A stretch of 64,000 bases of DNA from a virus: IMG/VR virus record IMGVR_UViG_3300020608_000013, positions 62,001-126,000 of that record; one strand, written 5' to 3'. This document shows positions 8,398 through 17,790 of the stretch, in pieces. The notes below the pieces were generated by a model. The model saw only the letters and a program-made list of their open reading frames with translations, was not told where the DNA came from and searched no databases. A program made the translations under genes and the position numbers. Each line of letters begins with the position of its first letter. Position 1 is the first letter of the stretch.

Positions 8398-9259
8398 CGA
8401 TAACCTCCGTTAACGACATTTGCAATGACCTTAATGTTAACATATATTGGTTACGTAGTAACGGGTCATGCGTGACCGTATTGAAAAACTTTAATAGTGT
8501 TTCACTATAACGCTCTTTTTCCACATCACTGAAAACGACCAAAGTGTAAACAAAATAGACTAATGGCTCATGTTCTTCTTTTTTAACATAATCCGTTATG
8601 TATAAGTCGAACAATTTACAATAGAACTCAAAAGGTTTACCAACTTCCATACCACATTGGTAAAAGGTTAATAAGATATTGTTATTACTCATATCAGTAA
8701 GTTTCTTAACCAAGTCACCAATAGCTCCACTAGAACTAGGTGATTTATGCAATACTTCATGACGGTCTGCTAAATTTTTAAACGCAAATAAAGCGTCGTC
8801 GTAAATAAAATCTATGAGTTCATCAAAGTAGTGTTCAGGACGGTCGTCTGCTATACTAAGTAATGCTGAAAGTTTCTCTCGATTGGTCGTTTCAGGACGG
8901 TCAAACACTTGTATAAAATAACTATAATCTTCAATAAATTGAGCTTTGTATAGAGCAGAGCAAATACTAACTATTTGACTAAGGCTCAAATCTTGTGCGG
9001 TGATAATATAGTGCGATTTTATCACCATTCGTAAATTGTTTTCGATAAGCTCACGCAGTTCAAGGTCTTTACCAGTGAACTCATCATCTTTATCTACAAT
9101 ATTTTGTATCATCGTATCATCAAAATTGTCGTAGAACCCATAAATAAGCACCATACCTTGTAGCAACAAATCCCTCATTTCATCGACATAGTTATCATCT
9201 AAATAGGTGATAATATTGGGATCAATTAAAGTTGTCTCGGTGTCTTGTGAATCTAACAT
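8390..9259 (-). CDS. Hypothetical protein upstream of an RNA polymerase subunit gene
   Basis: The 289-residue, acidic, helix-rich protein has no motif I recognise. I start it at the ATG at 9259, which has AAAGG 8 nt upstream; the longer frame to 9478 overlaps the divergent gene and lacks an SD. Its last codons overlap the ATG of the beta' subunit gene (7117-8397), so the two are co-translated and the product may be a partner or assembly factor of that polymerase. A virion protein is the other simple possibility. Confidence 0.7.
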   Translation of the reverse strand: MLDSQDTETTLIDPNIITYLDDNYVDEMRDLLLQGMVLIYGFYDNFDDTMIQNIVDKDDEFTGKDLELRELIENNLRMVIKSHYIITAQDLSLSQIVSICSALYKAQFIEDYSYFIQVFDRPETTNREKLSALLSIADDRPEHYFDELIDFIYDDALFAFKNLADRHEVLHKSPSSSGAIGDLVKKLTDMSNNNILLTFYQCGMEVGKPFEFYCKLFDLYITDYVKKEEHEPLVYFVYTLVVFSDVEKERYSETLLKFFNTVTHDPLLRNQYMLTLRSLQMSLTEVIDG

Positions 9260-9293
9260 GTATTTACCTTTTTTTAAATAAACGGAAGTGATA

Positions 9294-9683
9294 ATGAGCA
9301 CAGAATATATAAATGATGTCTTCGGCATAGATGACATACTCACAGAACTAAAACCCGCTCCTAGTGAAATGGAGCGTTTACGTTTAGTAGTATTAGATGC
9401 CCTCGATAAATCAGATGTGAACAACAAACCCATTGAGGAGTATTTAACAACCGACCTACCTAAAGAAATCAAAGCCATCGAAGATGGTGTAAGTAAAATA
9501 GAAGCCTACAAAGATACTTTAGGTGAAACAGAGGATATTGACGAGTTAATGGTTGTCATTAACAACTTAGTTGAGATTGGTACTAAAACAACAACCATTA
9601 CTGAAAAACTCACTAATTTATCTAATAACACAACAGGAAATGAACGACATGACGAAAACGTACTATTGGCGCGATCTACATGA
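9294..9683 (+). CDS. Hypothetical acidic coiled-coil protein
   Basis: The 129-residue acidic protein starts at the ATG at 9294, preceded by GGAAG at a 6-nt spacing; a GTG at 9288 is in frame but lies inside that SD. The region from about residue 50 to 115 is heptad-like and likely forms a coiled coil (LMVVINNLVEIGTKTTTITEKLTN is the hydrophobic core). It is the first gene of a plus-strand cluster of overlapping genes reaching to 11719. Small acidic helical proteins before a tail-type gene are often assembly chaperones, but this is context only. Confidence 0.65.
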   Translation: MSTEYINDVFGIDDILTELKPAPSEMERLRLVVLDALDKSDVNNKPIEEYLTTDLPKEIKAIEDGVSKIEAYKDTLGETEDIDELMVVINNLVEIGTKTTTITEKLTNLSNNTTGNERHDENVLLARST

Positions 9684-9894
9684 ACTATTAGACGATGTAG
9701 TTTCAAAAACGAACAATCGTAGCGCTCTGTCCAAAACATTAGTAAATCGTATTGATACTGTACGATCACTGCTACCTACGACCAACACCCCTGTCCAACA
9801 AGACGAACTTAATAAATTTAGTGAATTACATTACACTATATTAGAGTTAAATGAAGCGTTAGATTTACATATTTTCAAAGGTGGAGTACAATGA
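9649..9894 (+). CDS. Small hypothetical helical protein
   Basis: An 81-residue protein whose best start is the ATG at 9649 (MTKTYYWRDL), with AGGA about 9 nt upstream. The frame extends back to 9571 and has another ATG at 9640, so the N-terminus is not certain. It overlaps the preceding gene by 35 nt and the next by ATGA. The product is all-helical by appearance. No function can be given. Confidence 0.6.
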   Translation: MTKTYYWRDLHELLDDVVSKTNNRSALSKTLVNRIDTVRSLLPTTNTPVQQDELNKFSELHYTILELNEALDLHIFKGGVQ

Positions 9895-11312
9895 AAAACC
9901 CATTCACAACCCTAACCATTATTGATAAAAAAGGGAAAAAGACAGGTTTACCTGTTTTAGATTTACCCTCTTTGCGTAAAGACACTATTGAACAAATCTA
10001 CAGTACAGAATACTTAGAAGGTGTTGATACATACTCTAAGGCCTCAGAATGGGCTGAGTGTATCCGTGAAGGCGGTGTTCTAGAAATTGATAATGGAGCA
10101 CTTAATAAAGTCGCAGACGATCCTAATAGAAACTGGTCTCAACAGTATGAACACGATGGGAAGGTGTTTAAGTCTAGTGAAGGCATTTTCAACGAGTTAA
10201 CTAATCGTCAACTTGAAGGTAAAAGAGCCATCGCTTATTACCAACGTACTCGTAAGATTGGTAATGTGTTCAACGTCTACCTACCGCATTCTGGTTTCTG
10301 GGTATCTGTCGAACCACCATCGAATACAAGTATCGTTAACCTAACCTCATTAATCACACAAACCACTATTTCACTAGGTCGTGAAACTAAAGGGTTGTAT
10401 TTATCATGTGATAACATTTTCACCAATTCACATATCACCGACCATGTTCTAAGTCACATTAAACAAACGAACATTAAAAATAGTCCGCATGAAGATTTAT
10501 CGATCATGCGTAAATTAGTAAAACCACAAGACTTACCTATTGTATTCTGGGGAGGCGCTTGTAGTAAATATCGTGATGGGGTAGTATATAGACATGCGTG
10601 TATTAACAAAGATGTTGAGAAACATTGTAACACGATCTACGAAGAGAAGTTGAACTTAGACAATCTTTGTATCACAGACTACGATGTACTAGATGAGGTA
10701 CAGAAGAAGAATCTGATTCAAAAAGGCGCTGGTAGTCTTGAACTGGAAGATATTGAGTCTTATCAAAATAAATTACACAAACCTGTCACGTACGTTAATA
10801 AGACCGAGTTAGATGGGGAAGAACTCACTATTAAAATCACGATCGAGTCTCCTAACCTACATGACTATTTCAATACAGGCATGGACTGGATTAATGGGTT
10901 AGTTGATACGGTTGAAGGGTTTATTGATTCTAGTAAAGAACTCGATCAGGATAAAGAGAGTCTATTGGAAGTGTATAACAAATCAACTAAGATGCGTACG
11001 TACCACCACTGGATCACTAAGATTGAGCTTGATACTAACATCATCACTGACAAACAAACTATCGGTGAACTGTTAACCAATATATCCTCAACAAGTGACG
11101 ATGGTATATTCATTGCTGAAAGTGTGAATAACTACATTAATCAAACAACGATTAGTTTAGTAGGTATACCAGAGTTTGATTGTACGAACTGTGGTAAACT
11201 ACAGGAAACTATAGAGCACGAGGGACTTTCTAAAGTTATTCCGTTGGATTACATGCAGCTTTTTATACTACTAGCTTTGGCACAATTAGCAAAGACGGCC
11301 CGCCAAGGCTAG
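9891..11312 (+). CDS. Putative tail/baseplate structural or assembly protein
   Basis: The 473-residue protein resembles a family of myophage structural proteins by pattern. Near residue 125 it has a LPxSGFWVxxxPP block, followed by a segment ending in SLGRETKGLYLS. Near the C-terminus is a CxxC knuckle (FDCTNCGK), then a hydrophobic end. A GFWV...LGRxTxG pattern followed by a C-terminal CxxC is what I recall from T4 gp26-like baseplate hub proteins; this is recollection, not a search. The start overlaps the previous stop (ATGA). The -1 frame across its last 79 nt is open and runs into the next ORF, which has no good start, so a frameshifted fusion product is likely (see 11234-11719). Confidence 0.5.
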   Translation: MKNPFTTLTIIDKKGKKTGLPVLDLPSLRKDTIEQIYSTEYLEGVDTYSKASEWAECIREGGVLEIDNGALNKVADDPNRNWSQQYEHDGKVFKSSEGIFNELTNRQLEGKRAIAYYQRTRKIGNVFNVYLPHSGFWVSVEPPSNTSIVNLTSLITQTTISLGRETKGLYLSCDNIFTNSHITDHVLSHIKQTNIKNSPHEDLSIMRKLVKPQDLPIVFWGGACSKYRDGVVYRHACINKDVEKHCNTIYEEKLNLDNLCITDYDVLDEVQKKNLIQKGAGSLELEDIESYQNKLHKPVTYVNKTELDGEELTIKITIESPNLHDYFNTGMDWINGLVDTVEGFIDSSKELDQDKESLLEVYNKSTKMRTYHHWITKIELDTNIITDKQTIGELLTNISSTSDDGIFIAESVNNYINQTTISLVGIPEFDCTNCGKLQETIEHEGLSKVIPLDYMQLFILLALAQLAKTARQG

Positions 11313-11719
11313 AAAGGCAACACCATGTTACTAATAGAGATTTTAGTAACGGTATTAATCTAAAGCACTACGTTAACGAGGTATTAGGGTCTGTAAATGT
11401 TAAAAGTAGGACGGATCGTCAGATCATTATGAATGACATGTATCTCCATACGTTCAACATCTACCCTGCGTTAAAACCTGATAGAGTGTTAGGTTTTGCA
11501 GCTCTCCATGAGGCAGAGACCAACATCAACGACCACTTGTTAAACATGTATCACAGGGATTATTTAGACTACCAAATAAAACAACTTTGGGGCTACACAT
11601 TCTCAGAATACATGGATTTAACTTACTCGTATACAAAAAAATTAAACATGTTAAGTGAAGAGGAACTCCAACGGCGTTCCTTAAGAGAGCAACTACTTAC
11701 TGAAAACATGGGAGACTAA
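11234..11719 (+). CDS. Downstream ORF, probably expressed by -1 frameshift from the preceding gene
   Basis: The first ATG of this frame is at 11429, giving 96 residues, but it has no SD at a usable distance. The frame is open upstream to the stop at 11231-11233, that is across the last 79 nt of the 473-residue gene and the 116-nt gap after its TAG. It is in the -1 frame relative to that gene, so a -1 shift would give a fusion adding about 140 residues, the logic of tail assembly chaperones (lambda G/GT). I see no ideal X-XXY-YYZ heptamer; CTT-TTT-ATA (11259-11267) and GCA-AAG (11289-11294) are the nearest. Alternatively a mini-ORF at 11397-11432 with AGGG before it ends in ATGA overlapping the 11429 ATG and could deliver ribosomes. 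A 15-bp terminator follows. Confidence 0.55.
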   Translation, partial: SYSVGLHAAFYTTSFGTISKDGPPRLERQHHVTNRDFSNGINLKHYVNEVLGSVNVKSRTDRQIIMNDMYLHTFNIYPALKPDRVLGFAALHEAETNINDHLLNMYHRDYLDYQIKQLWGYTFSEYMDLTYSYTKKLNMLSEEELQRRSLREQLLTENMGD

Positions 11720-11722
11720 ATT

Positions 11723-11758
11723 AACAACACACACTACCAGAATGTAGTGTGTGTTGTT
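11723..11758. terminator. Terminator stem-loop between convergent genes
   Basis: A 15-bp perfect stem (11723-11737 with 11744-11758) and 6-nt loop CAGAAT lie between the stop at 11719 and the convergent Nudix gene ending at 11765. Confidence 0.8.
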
Positions 11759-11764
11759 ATTGTA

Positions 11765-12196
11765 TTACCGATCGGCACTTTCAACTACGGCTTTCCAAAT
11801 AGCGGAAGCGCGTACCACATCAGAACTATGTCCCGATTTATTGAAATTATAATAGGCTTCTTTATAATCCACCCACATGGTCTTCATAGTATCCATGTCT
11901 CTATTGTTGGCAACTACGCTATTCCCAACGTAACGACTATAGCAGAAGCGTGTATACGTCTCTTCCTTAGCGTTTCGATAAGCGCGACCTTTATGGAATA
12001 TATCGAGTGTTACTACGTTATCGATCTCAACAAGCGCTTCTTCAAGAACTTCAGCGCGTGCCGCTTTAGCTAACGACCCGTGATCACTAATACCACCACC
12101 AGGTAGTGTTGTATAAGACTCCTCGCCCTCACTACCAACAACAAGTAAAACCTGACCTTGATCGTTAAGGACAACAGTCTCTACTCTAAATCTCAT
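11765..12196 (-). CDS. Nudix hydrolase-like protein with degenerate Nudix box
   Basis: The 143-residue protein has the Nudix fold order: an N-terminal strand VETVVLNDQGQVLLV, then LPGGGISDHGS, then the helix AEVLEEALVEI. Aligned to GX5EX7REUXEEXGU, the metal-binding E, E and E of the REUXEE helix are kept, but the first Glu is Gly, the Arg is Ala and the late Gly is Leu. A metal site may therefore survive while substrate handling is altered. Substrates in the family include NTPs, ADP-ribose, NAD and mRNA caps; none can be picked here. AGGTG is 7 nt before the ATG, which is one base after the helicase stop, so the two genes form one transcript. Confidence 0.7.
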   Translation of the reverse strand: MRFRVETVVLNDQGQVLLVVGSEGEESYTTLPGGGISDHGSLAKAARAEVLEEALVEIDNVVTLDIFHKGRAYRNAKEETYTRFCYSRYVGNSVVANNRDMDTMKTMWVDYKEAYYNFNKSGHSSDVVRASAIWKAVVESADR

Positions 12197-12197
12197 C

Positions 12198-13673
12198 TTA
12201 TTTCACCTTCTTATCTTTCTTAAGGGGCGGTGCTCCGTAATAACAAATACGTTTAACACGCTCCTCCATTAATACAATTTTATCGTAATGATATTGTACT
12301 TGTTTAGCAATATCGAGACAATATAAATAACTAAAAAACAACTCGCGCCCTTTAATAGGTCTAGGACGATAAAGCGCTTGTAAATTACTAGACGCTTTAG
12401 ATAACGAGGTTGTCATAATAGCTGATGTTAAATTAGGTATGTCTACTAGTTCGCCAGATTTCGTTAATGTAGACACACATATATCAGTGTTATAAAGGTT
12501 AGCTTCAGGCTCACCTTGCACAAAACGCGTGACGCTCAATTTAGGGTATCGGTTGGCCAAATGGTCAATAATAGCGTCAATCATTTTTAGACTACTCGCA
12601 TAGATAAGACAACAATCACCTTCTCTATAATCTTTAAAGTAAGTACTAATAACAATTTGTTCAATCATTTGCAACCATGCTTTAAGATAGCTACCTGACA
12701 TTAACCACATCTCGAAAGTAATATGATTATACTCGTCACGCCCTGGAATGCGCCAACGTATATCTTTACGCTTAACTCCTTGTAGTTTATAATTAAACGC
12801 GTTAAGTGTAATATACCTATCATAATCCTTATCGATATAACGATTCTTCGTAGGAAAATAGGTTTGATAAACCACTTCGAGCGAATCATCATCTGTGATA
12901 AATGTACCTGATAAATTAATATCGTATGGTGTATCCATAAACAACTTAATACGTGCTACTGTTTTAAACTCGCGATGTATCTCGTCAAATATAAAAGCAC
13001 CAAGCTGTAACTTTTCTAAAACATAATCTAGTTTATAGGGGTACTTATCCTCATCGCAAATTAAATCGTAACATGCTTTAAAACCTATTATTACTGCTTT
13101 AAAAGAACCTACTATTAACCTACCATTAAGATAATTATCAACCATTTTACTTGATTTAAGTATAAGTACTTCACTTTCCTTTATTGCAAAATATTTATCA
13201 AGATCAGATAACCATTTTGACACATAGGTGTTCTTTACAATAATACCTAAACGATATTCAATTAAACTAACGGCTTTCATTGCACAGTAAGTTTTACCTT
13301 TACCCATTACAAGTTCGCAAAGTTTAGAACTAATTTCACTACTACTTAAATACTTTATAGGTTTTTTCTGATAGGGTCTATCAATAAACGTTTCGTTCAT
13401 CGAATAGTCTTGCATTACCCCATAAAAACGCGAATAGTGTAATTCAATATTCGCGTTTTTAACTTCCTCTATTTCTTTAACCTCATCATACAAACCCACT
13501 GGAAAACGCAACTCCGTACCATTATCATAATAATAAGTAGTGTACGTCTCTTCCTCCCCGCTCATATGATCCTGTAATTTTAATTTACCATCGAGAAAAA
13601 ATTTAATAGCGTTGTATTCCTCACTAGTTAGTTCCTTAGCTAATACACGTTGATACCCACATTTTAAAATCAT
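12198..13673 (-). CDS. SF2 DNA/RNA helicase (DEIH box)
   Basis: The 491-residue protein has Walker A VMGKGKTYCA (G124-T128), Walker B FIFDEIHRE (D230-H233), motif III-like NLSGTF (about 257) and a C-terminal RecA domain with CLIYASSLKM (motif IV-like) and QALYRPRP near residue 435 in the place of QRxGRxxR. This is the layout of compact SF2 helicases such as T4 UvsW, which act on branched DNA in recombination-dependent replication. AGGACATATT precedes the ATG at 13673. The Nudix gene follows after one base. A terminator on the upstream beta' gene (13702-13723) separates this pair from the polymerase operon, so it should have its own promoter or depend on read-through. Confidence 0.85.
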   Translation of the reverse strand: MILKCGYQRVLAKELTSEEYNAIKFFLDGKLKLQDHMSGEEETYTTYYYDNGTELRFPVGLYDEVKEIEEVKNANIELHYSRFYGVMQDYSMNETFIDRPYQKKPIKYLSSSEISSKLCELVMGKGKTYCAMKAVSLIEYRLGIIVKNTYVSKWLSDLDKYFAIKESEVLILKSSKMVDNYLNGRLIVGSFKAVIIGFKACYDLICDEDKYPYKLDYVLEKLQLGAFIFDEIHREFKTVARIKLFMDTPYDINLSGTFITDDDSLEVVYQTYFPTKNRYIDKDYDRYITLNAFNYKLQGVKRKDIRWRIPGRDEYNHITFEMWLMSGSYLKAWLQMIEQIVISTYFKDYREGDCCLIYASSLKMIDAIIDHLANRYPKLSVTRFVQGEPEANLYNTDICVSTLTKSGELVDIPNLTSAIMTTSLSKASSNLQALYRPRPIKGRELFFSYLYCLDIAKQVQYHYDKIVLMEERVKRICYYGAPPLKKDKKVK

Positions 13674-13701
13674 AATATGTCCTAAAATAAAAAAGAGTTT
13701 G

Positions 13702-13723
13702 AACGCACCTATTCAGGTGCGTT
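13702..13723 (-). terminator. Terminator overlapping the beta' stop codon
   Basis: A 9-bp stem AACGCACCT/AGGTGCGTT (13702-13710 with 13715-13723) with loop ATTC includes the last codons of the beta' gene ending at 13709. On the minus strand it is followed by a T-rich tract (13695-13683), the form of an intrinsic terminator. Confidence 0.75.
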
Positions 13724-15661
13724 ATATTTAAACCATTCTTCTGGAGAAACCAGTACATCGTAAGCAGAATCTGGGCGATTCTCCTGAAAGTAATTCCTAG
13801 AATTGCGGTATGTCTCTCTATGGCTCTCATAAGCTAGTTGTGCTGAAAGCGATCTATTCTTAAGGACTTCACTTAATATACCCAGTGTAGGGTTATCACT
13901 ATGTCTAGCAAGACCTGTTGTGAGTCCATCACACATCATAGCATAAATAGCCACTTCAGTGATTGCTATGTTAATGGTCATCTTTTTATTAACTAGATTA
14001 TATAGTTCTAACAATACGGAATCGTATCGCCCTTTCTTCACCCTGTCCCAATACAACGATTTTTTAGACTCGAGTAATGAAGCTATCTCGTCGGCAAACA
14101 ACGACATCTTATACTCCATTGCAGGCGCTCTAAATACAGGTGAATTAAAATCCCACTCATCTAAGTGGATAATGATGCGATTACTATCACTTATTGTATA
14201 TCTTTTACGATTAACGTACCTAACTAATTCCTCGCTAAGATGTACGGCTTTCTTGGGGACTATATCGAAAAACACGTCGAGTCCATTCTCCTCATCAACT
14301 AACCCTACAGACATAACCCAAGAGATCGTGTAAATATCTAACCGACGAACATCTTTAGATAACACAATATCATTAAGCCCACGAATATCCTTTGCTTTAA
14401 ATTTAAGATAGGCGTTTTTAGATAGTTTCAAACTCTTCTTAAAGTAAAAAAGGAATGAATGCTCACGCCGCTCAAGTACTGAAGTGGCGCGATCGTCAAG
14501 TTTAATCAAGCTCCCTAAGTCTGTCGAAGCATGGTGTTTCTCTTTCAATACTTTACCCGCCACACTCGCATTTAACTGACTTATCGTCTGTACGCCTAAA
14601 TTACCACCTGTGAATAGATTATAATATAGCTCACCAAAGCAAGTGGAGCACACTTGTGTAGGGTCTTTTAACTGACACTTATGTGCTGAACGGAGTTGTA
14701 GTGTTTCCCCATACAAATGGGTATCCCCTTCCTTAATGACTTGAAGTGCATCGATAGAGGGATCGTAGTAGTACTTACCTATTAAAGAAGGAAGCATATC
14801 AAACCCCTCACCTTTATTGACTTTAATCTCTAGGTACTTTTTCGACCCACAATCACCTTTAACAATCCCTGATACAACCATCATGTTCAGTTGTGACCGT
14901 CGAGCCATATACTCAACCTGACCAAGGTCGTCTTGCTGATAGGCTAAAGCTCGTGCTGCCGTACTAGATTCTGCACACACATCATACAGTGAAGATAGTC
15001 CATTATAATACCCTGTTGTAATAGGGTATTTATAAACCATAGCTGTCGCATCAGACCGTTTACCCACTGGACCAATAATAGATAACAGTTGGTCGACTTT
15101 CGTAGATTTGATCATCACAACAAATCGAATAGGGCTTTTCTTAAACTTGTCCTTTGTAAGTATAACTTGCTTAATACGTTTTTTCGCTTCTACAGCATCG
15201 ATAACCCCTTCATTAGCTTGTTGGTTAATATATTTAATATCTTCATCCAACATAATGAGTCTGTAATCAAACCCTGATAGGGGTATCATATACTCTTCTG
15301 CGATCGAATATATTTTAGTATTAATGTCATTGACTACCCCGTAGATTAAACGGTCTATATGCTCACGATCTTCGAGCGTATTGAAGAACCCGAAAAGTCT
15401 TAACGTTGCGTAAATATCATTAATGATGGTACCGTGGGTATGCTTTGTGACCAACACATCTTTCTGAAGAACATGTGTGGTTTTAAGCGGGATTGCATAC
15501 TGCTCATGTACTTTCCAAAACACCCTTGAGTAGGTTAATCTCGATCGTGTAGTATGTATCTCACCATCATCACACTTGGCTAATAAAGTACCTTTTGGAA
15601 GATCGTCATAAATTTCTTCAGGACTTAAGTTCAACAACTCTCTAACATCAACCACACTCAT
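13709..15661 (-). CDS. RNA polymerase beta' subunit, C-terminal part (probably non-virion polymerase)
   Basis: The 650-residue protein aligns by motif with the bridge-helix to trigger-loop part of beta': TTGYYNGLSSLYDVCAESS (about 215-234), ARRSQLNMMVVSG (253-265), GDCGSKKYLEI (C271), CQLKDPTQVCSTCFGEL (C329, C338, C341, the zinc site), then GVQTISQLNASVAGKVLKEKHH (356-377), the equivalent of [21 protein letters not shown]. The catalytic DxDGD is absent, as expected for the C-terminal half of a split beta'; it is in the gene at 26897. Its ATG overlaps the stop of the beta C-terminal gene (ATGA), so the two large subunits are made in a coupled, near 1:1 way. Confidence 0.88.
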   Translation of the reverse strand: MSVVDVRELLNLSPEEIYDDLPKGTLLAKCDDGEIHTTRSRLTYSRVFWKVHEQYAIPLKTTHVLQKDVLVTKHTHGTIINDIYATLRLFGFFNTLEDREHIDRLIYGVVNDINTKIYSIAEEYMIPLSGFDYRLIMLDEDIKYINQQANEGVIDAVEAKKRIKQVILTKDKFKKSPIRFVVMIKSTKVDQLLSIIGPVGKRSDATAMVYKYPITTGYYNGLSSLYDVCAESSTAARALAYQQDDLGQVEYMARRSQLNMMVVSGIVKGDCGSKKYLEIKVNKGEGFDMLPSLIGKYYYDPSIDALQVIKEGDTHLYGETLQLRSAHKCQLKDPTQVCSTCFGELYYNLFTGGNLGVQTISQLNASVAGKVLKEKHHASTDLGSLIKLDDRATSVLERREHSFLFYFKKSLKLSKNAYLKFKAKDIRGLNDIVLSKDVRRLDIYTISWVMSVGLVDEENGLDVFFDIVPKKAVHLSEELVRYVNRKRYTISDSNRIIIHLDEWDFNSPVFRAPAMEYKMSLFADEIASLLESKKSLYWDRVKKGRYDSVLLELYNLVNKKMTINIAITEVAIYAMMCDGLTTGLARHSDNPTLGILSEVLKNRSLSAQLAYESHRETYRNSRNYFQENRPDSAYDVLVSPEEWFKYNAPE

Positions 15662-17790
15662 TTATAAACTCCTTTAGGGGGTACGTAAACAAAATCACAG
15701 CCAAAACAATTATTTATAAGCCGTACTACTTTTAATGGCCCTGTTGGTAAACGAAGTGTCTCTTTACTAACAGCACGTTCTATCCTAGCTGGGTTTGGAG
15801 CATATAGAATAGATTTAGAAATTTCATGCAGTGCTGCCGTCGTGTTGCGCGACATCTCTTCATAAGTCGTTGCAGGGCCGTTATACGCTAGACTAGCTCG
15901 ACTCTCTGACTCACCTTGGTTACGCGTAGGTACATCACGATGGGGTCTATTAGACATGGTTGACATTTTTGAGGGTATGTCATAGTGTGAAGTGGGTCGT
16001 ACAGAACATACGTTAAAATTGTCTCCTATGCGGTTTAATGCTAAGTAGTAAATAGGCGCTATAATACAAGGGTTTTTAGTAAGTCGTCTACGACCATCGT
16101 GACTCGTAAAATAGACTTGATCAACCACAGGCTTGTAAATTTTCTCCATAGCCTCCATTGCTTCGGCATGTTGGTATGGGTTGTCTATATGTAGCGGAGC
16201 TATGATGTGGATATGTAACGTCTCACCTATAACATGTACTTTCTCATCATGTGTAGCACTCACATAAACATCACTATCATCGGGACAAAAATGTGTTATG
16301 AATAGTAAGTAGTGGGTGTAGGCTTTACTCAACTTATCCTTACCTTCTCTTTGCACAAAAGCCTTAGCCTCAGCAACACTACCGAAACTACCTTCATATC
16401 TAGGCAAGCCATATATTTCACGGATAGCGCCCTCTACTTGCATAGCCATAAAAGTAACATCTTGTTCATGTAGTCTACCTATATTAGTGCGGTTTGTTGT
16501 CGCTCCACCATAAGCAACCACATCAGCTACAATACCATCTTTGGTACAAGGCATTTCACTAGCAGGTAACGCGTTACAATTGATACCTTTACCACCAATC
16601 AAATCCGTCATTTTGAAACGCACGCCCATTTCATGTATTTGTAATGTTTTAATGATTACTTGATAACCATTTATTTTCCTAACCTTATGTTGTAGAGAAA
16701 TGTTATTTTTCGGTACCGATGCAAGTAGTAATGATTTAGACCACACTAACGCAGTATGGAGTTCGTCAGTCACCGTCTCTGGTGAATATGTTAAACCATA
16801 CTCTTCAAGACCGCGATCGACAGCATATTGTAAGTTTCGCTGAAAGGTTAAGTAGGCAAGGGATAAATCATCGAGTTGCTTATGCCAATAGTTTAAACTA
16901 TTACGTACCTTAGCTTGCCGTGTGACCGTAATATCTTGAATAATGCTACCTGTAGGTGCAAGATACTCTGTATCAAAGATGACATCATGTTCTCTCGCAC
17001 GCTCCATTGTTGCGCTAATAGGTATGCCATCATATTCCTTTTTAACAGCAAGTAGACCATTCTTTACTACACCACCAATAACATCAAGCGGTCTGTATTC
17101 CTCATCGTCACCGAATATATTGGCAAGGTATGTCTCACCCCCAACATTAAATCGAGTCGTGTTGTGCGTGACGAACTTCCGTTTCTTTAATGTGTCCTCG
17201 TTGACTAGTAAAGCATCTTCATTACTTAATCGATGTGATATAAAGAGTGTGTTCAAAAGCATACCGAATGAATAATAGTCCTCGTATATCGACTGTGGTT
17301 CAATAATAGATTCGTCTTTTTCGTACACCGCTCCTATTTTTAACTTACCCTCAATTACCTCTTTATACATAAACCCAAACCTTGTATCGAAACGATCCAT
17401 ATATCTAGGTAACTCTAGTAAGCCTATATGCCTGTGCGTAAGTGAATAATAAACTGCATACGTCAATGGGTTATTTTTGGAATTAGGGTATTTCTTAACA
17501 ACATCAATTATCTTTAGATCGCAAGGCGCTCTGACACTAATCGTGGTATTACGTAGACCATCGGTGGCTGTGTTATGCCAATAAGGTATATCGACTAAAC
17601 CACCATTCACTGTAGATAACGATAAACCTTGGCTACGCTGCAACATACTCATAGCTGCCCTCGGTGAAGAACAATACCTCGACCAAGGGTAAGTGCCGTC
17701 AATATGATGGGCACGTATACCCACCTCCGTAGTTAACGGATTATTCAAACGCTCTTTTACCTGTTTTTCTAATACATTGTAGTCGTACAT
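15658..17790 (-). CDS. RNA polymerase beta subunit, C-terminal part (probably non-virion polymerase)
   Basis: The 710-residue protein has beta motifs in order: LSNEDALLVNED at 188-199 (E. coli GYNFEDSILVSE), and GVRFKMTDLIGGKG then ASEMPCTKDGIVADVV and TTNRTNIGR at 389-439 (E. coli GDKMAGRHGNKG, EDMPYDENGTPVDIV, PSRMNIGQ). It lacks the N-terminal lobe, which must be a separate gene not seen in this window. About 700 residues fits the beta C-terminal subunit I recall for the phiKZ non-virion polymerase. AAAAGGA lies 9 nt before the ATG at 17790, inside a 15-nt palindrome shared with the divergent gene. It is followed directly by the beta' C-terminal gene. Confidence 0.88.
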   Translation of the reverse strand: MYDYNVLEKQVKERLNNPLTTEVGIRAHHIDGTYPWSRYCSSPRAAMSMLQRSQGLSLSTVNGGLVDIPYWHNTATDGLRNTTISVRAPCDLKIIDVVKKYPNSKNNPLTYAVYYSLTHRHIGLLELPRYMDRFDTRFGFMYKEVIEGKLKIGAVYEKDESIIEPQSIYEDYYSFGMLLNTLFISHRLSNEDALLVNEDTLKKRKFVTHNTTRFNVGGETYLANIFGDDEEYRPLDVIGGVVKNGLLAVKKEYDGIPISATMERAREHDVIFDTEYLAPTGSIIQDITVTRQAKVRNSLNYWHKQLDDLSLAYLTFQRNLQYAVDRGLEEYGLTYSPETVTDELHTALVWSKSLLLASVPKNNISLQHKVRKINGYQVIIKTLQIHEMGVRFKMTDLIGGKGINCNALPASEMPCTKDGIVADVVAYGGATTNRTNIGRLHEQDVTFMAMQVEGAIREIYGLPRYEGSFGSVAEAKAFVQREGKDKLSKAYTHYLLFITHFCPDDSDVYVSATHDEKVHVIGETLHIHIIAPLHIDNPYQHAEAMEAMEKIYKPVVDQVYFTSHDGRRRLTKNPCIIAPIYYLALNRIGDNFNVCSVRPTSHYDIPSKMSTMSNRPHRDVPTRNQGESESRASLAYNGPATTYEEMSRNTTAALHEISKSILYAPNPARIERAVSKETLRLPTGPLKVVRLINNCFGCDFVYVPPKGVYK

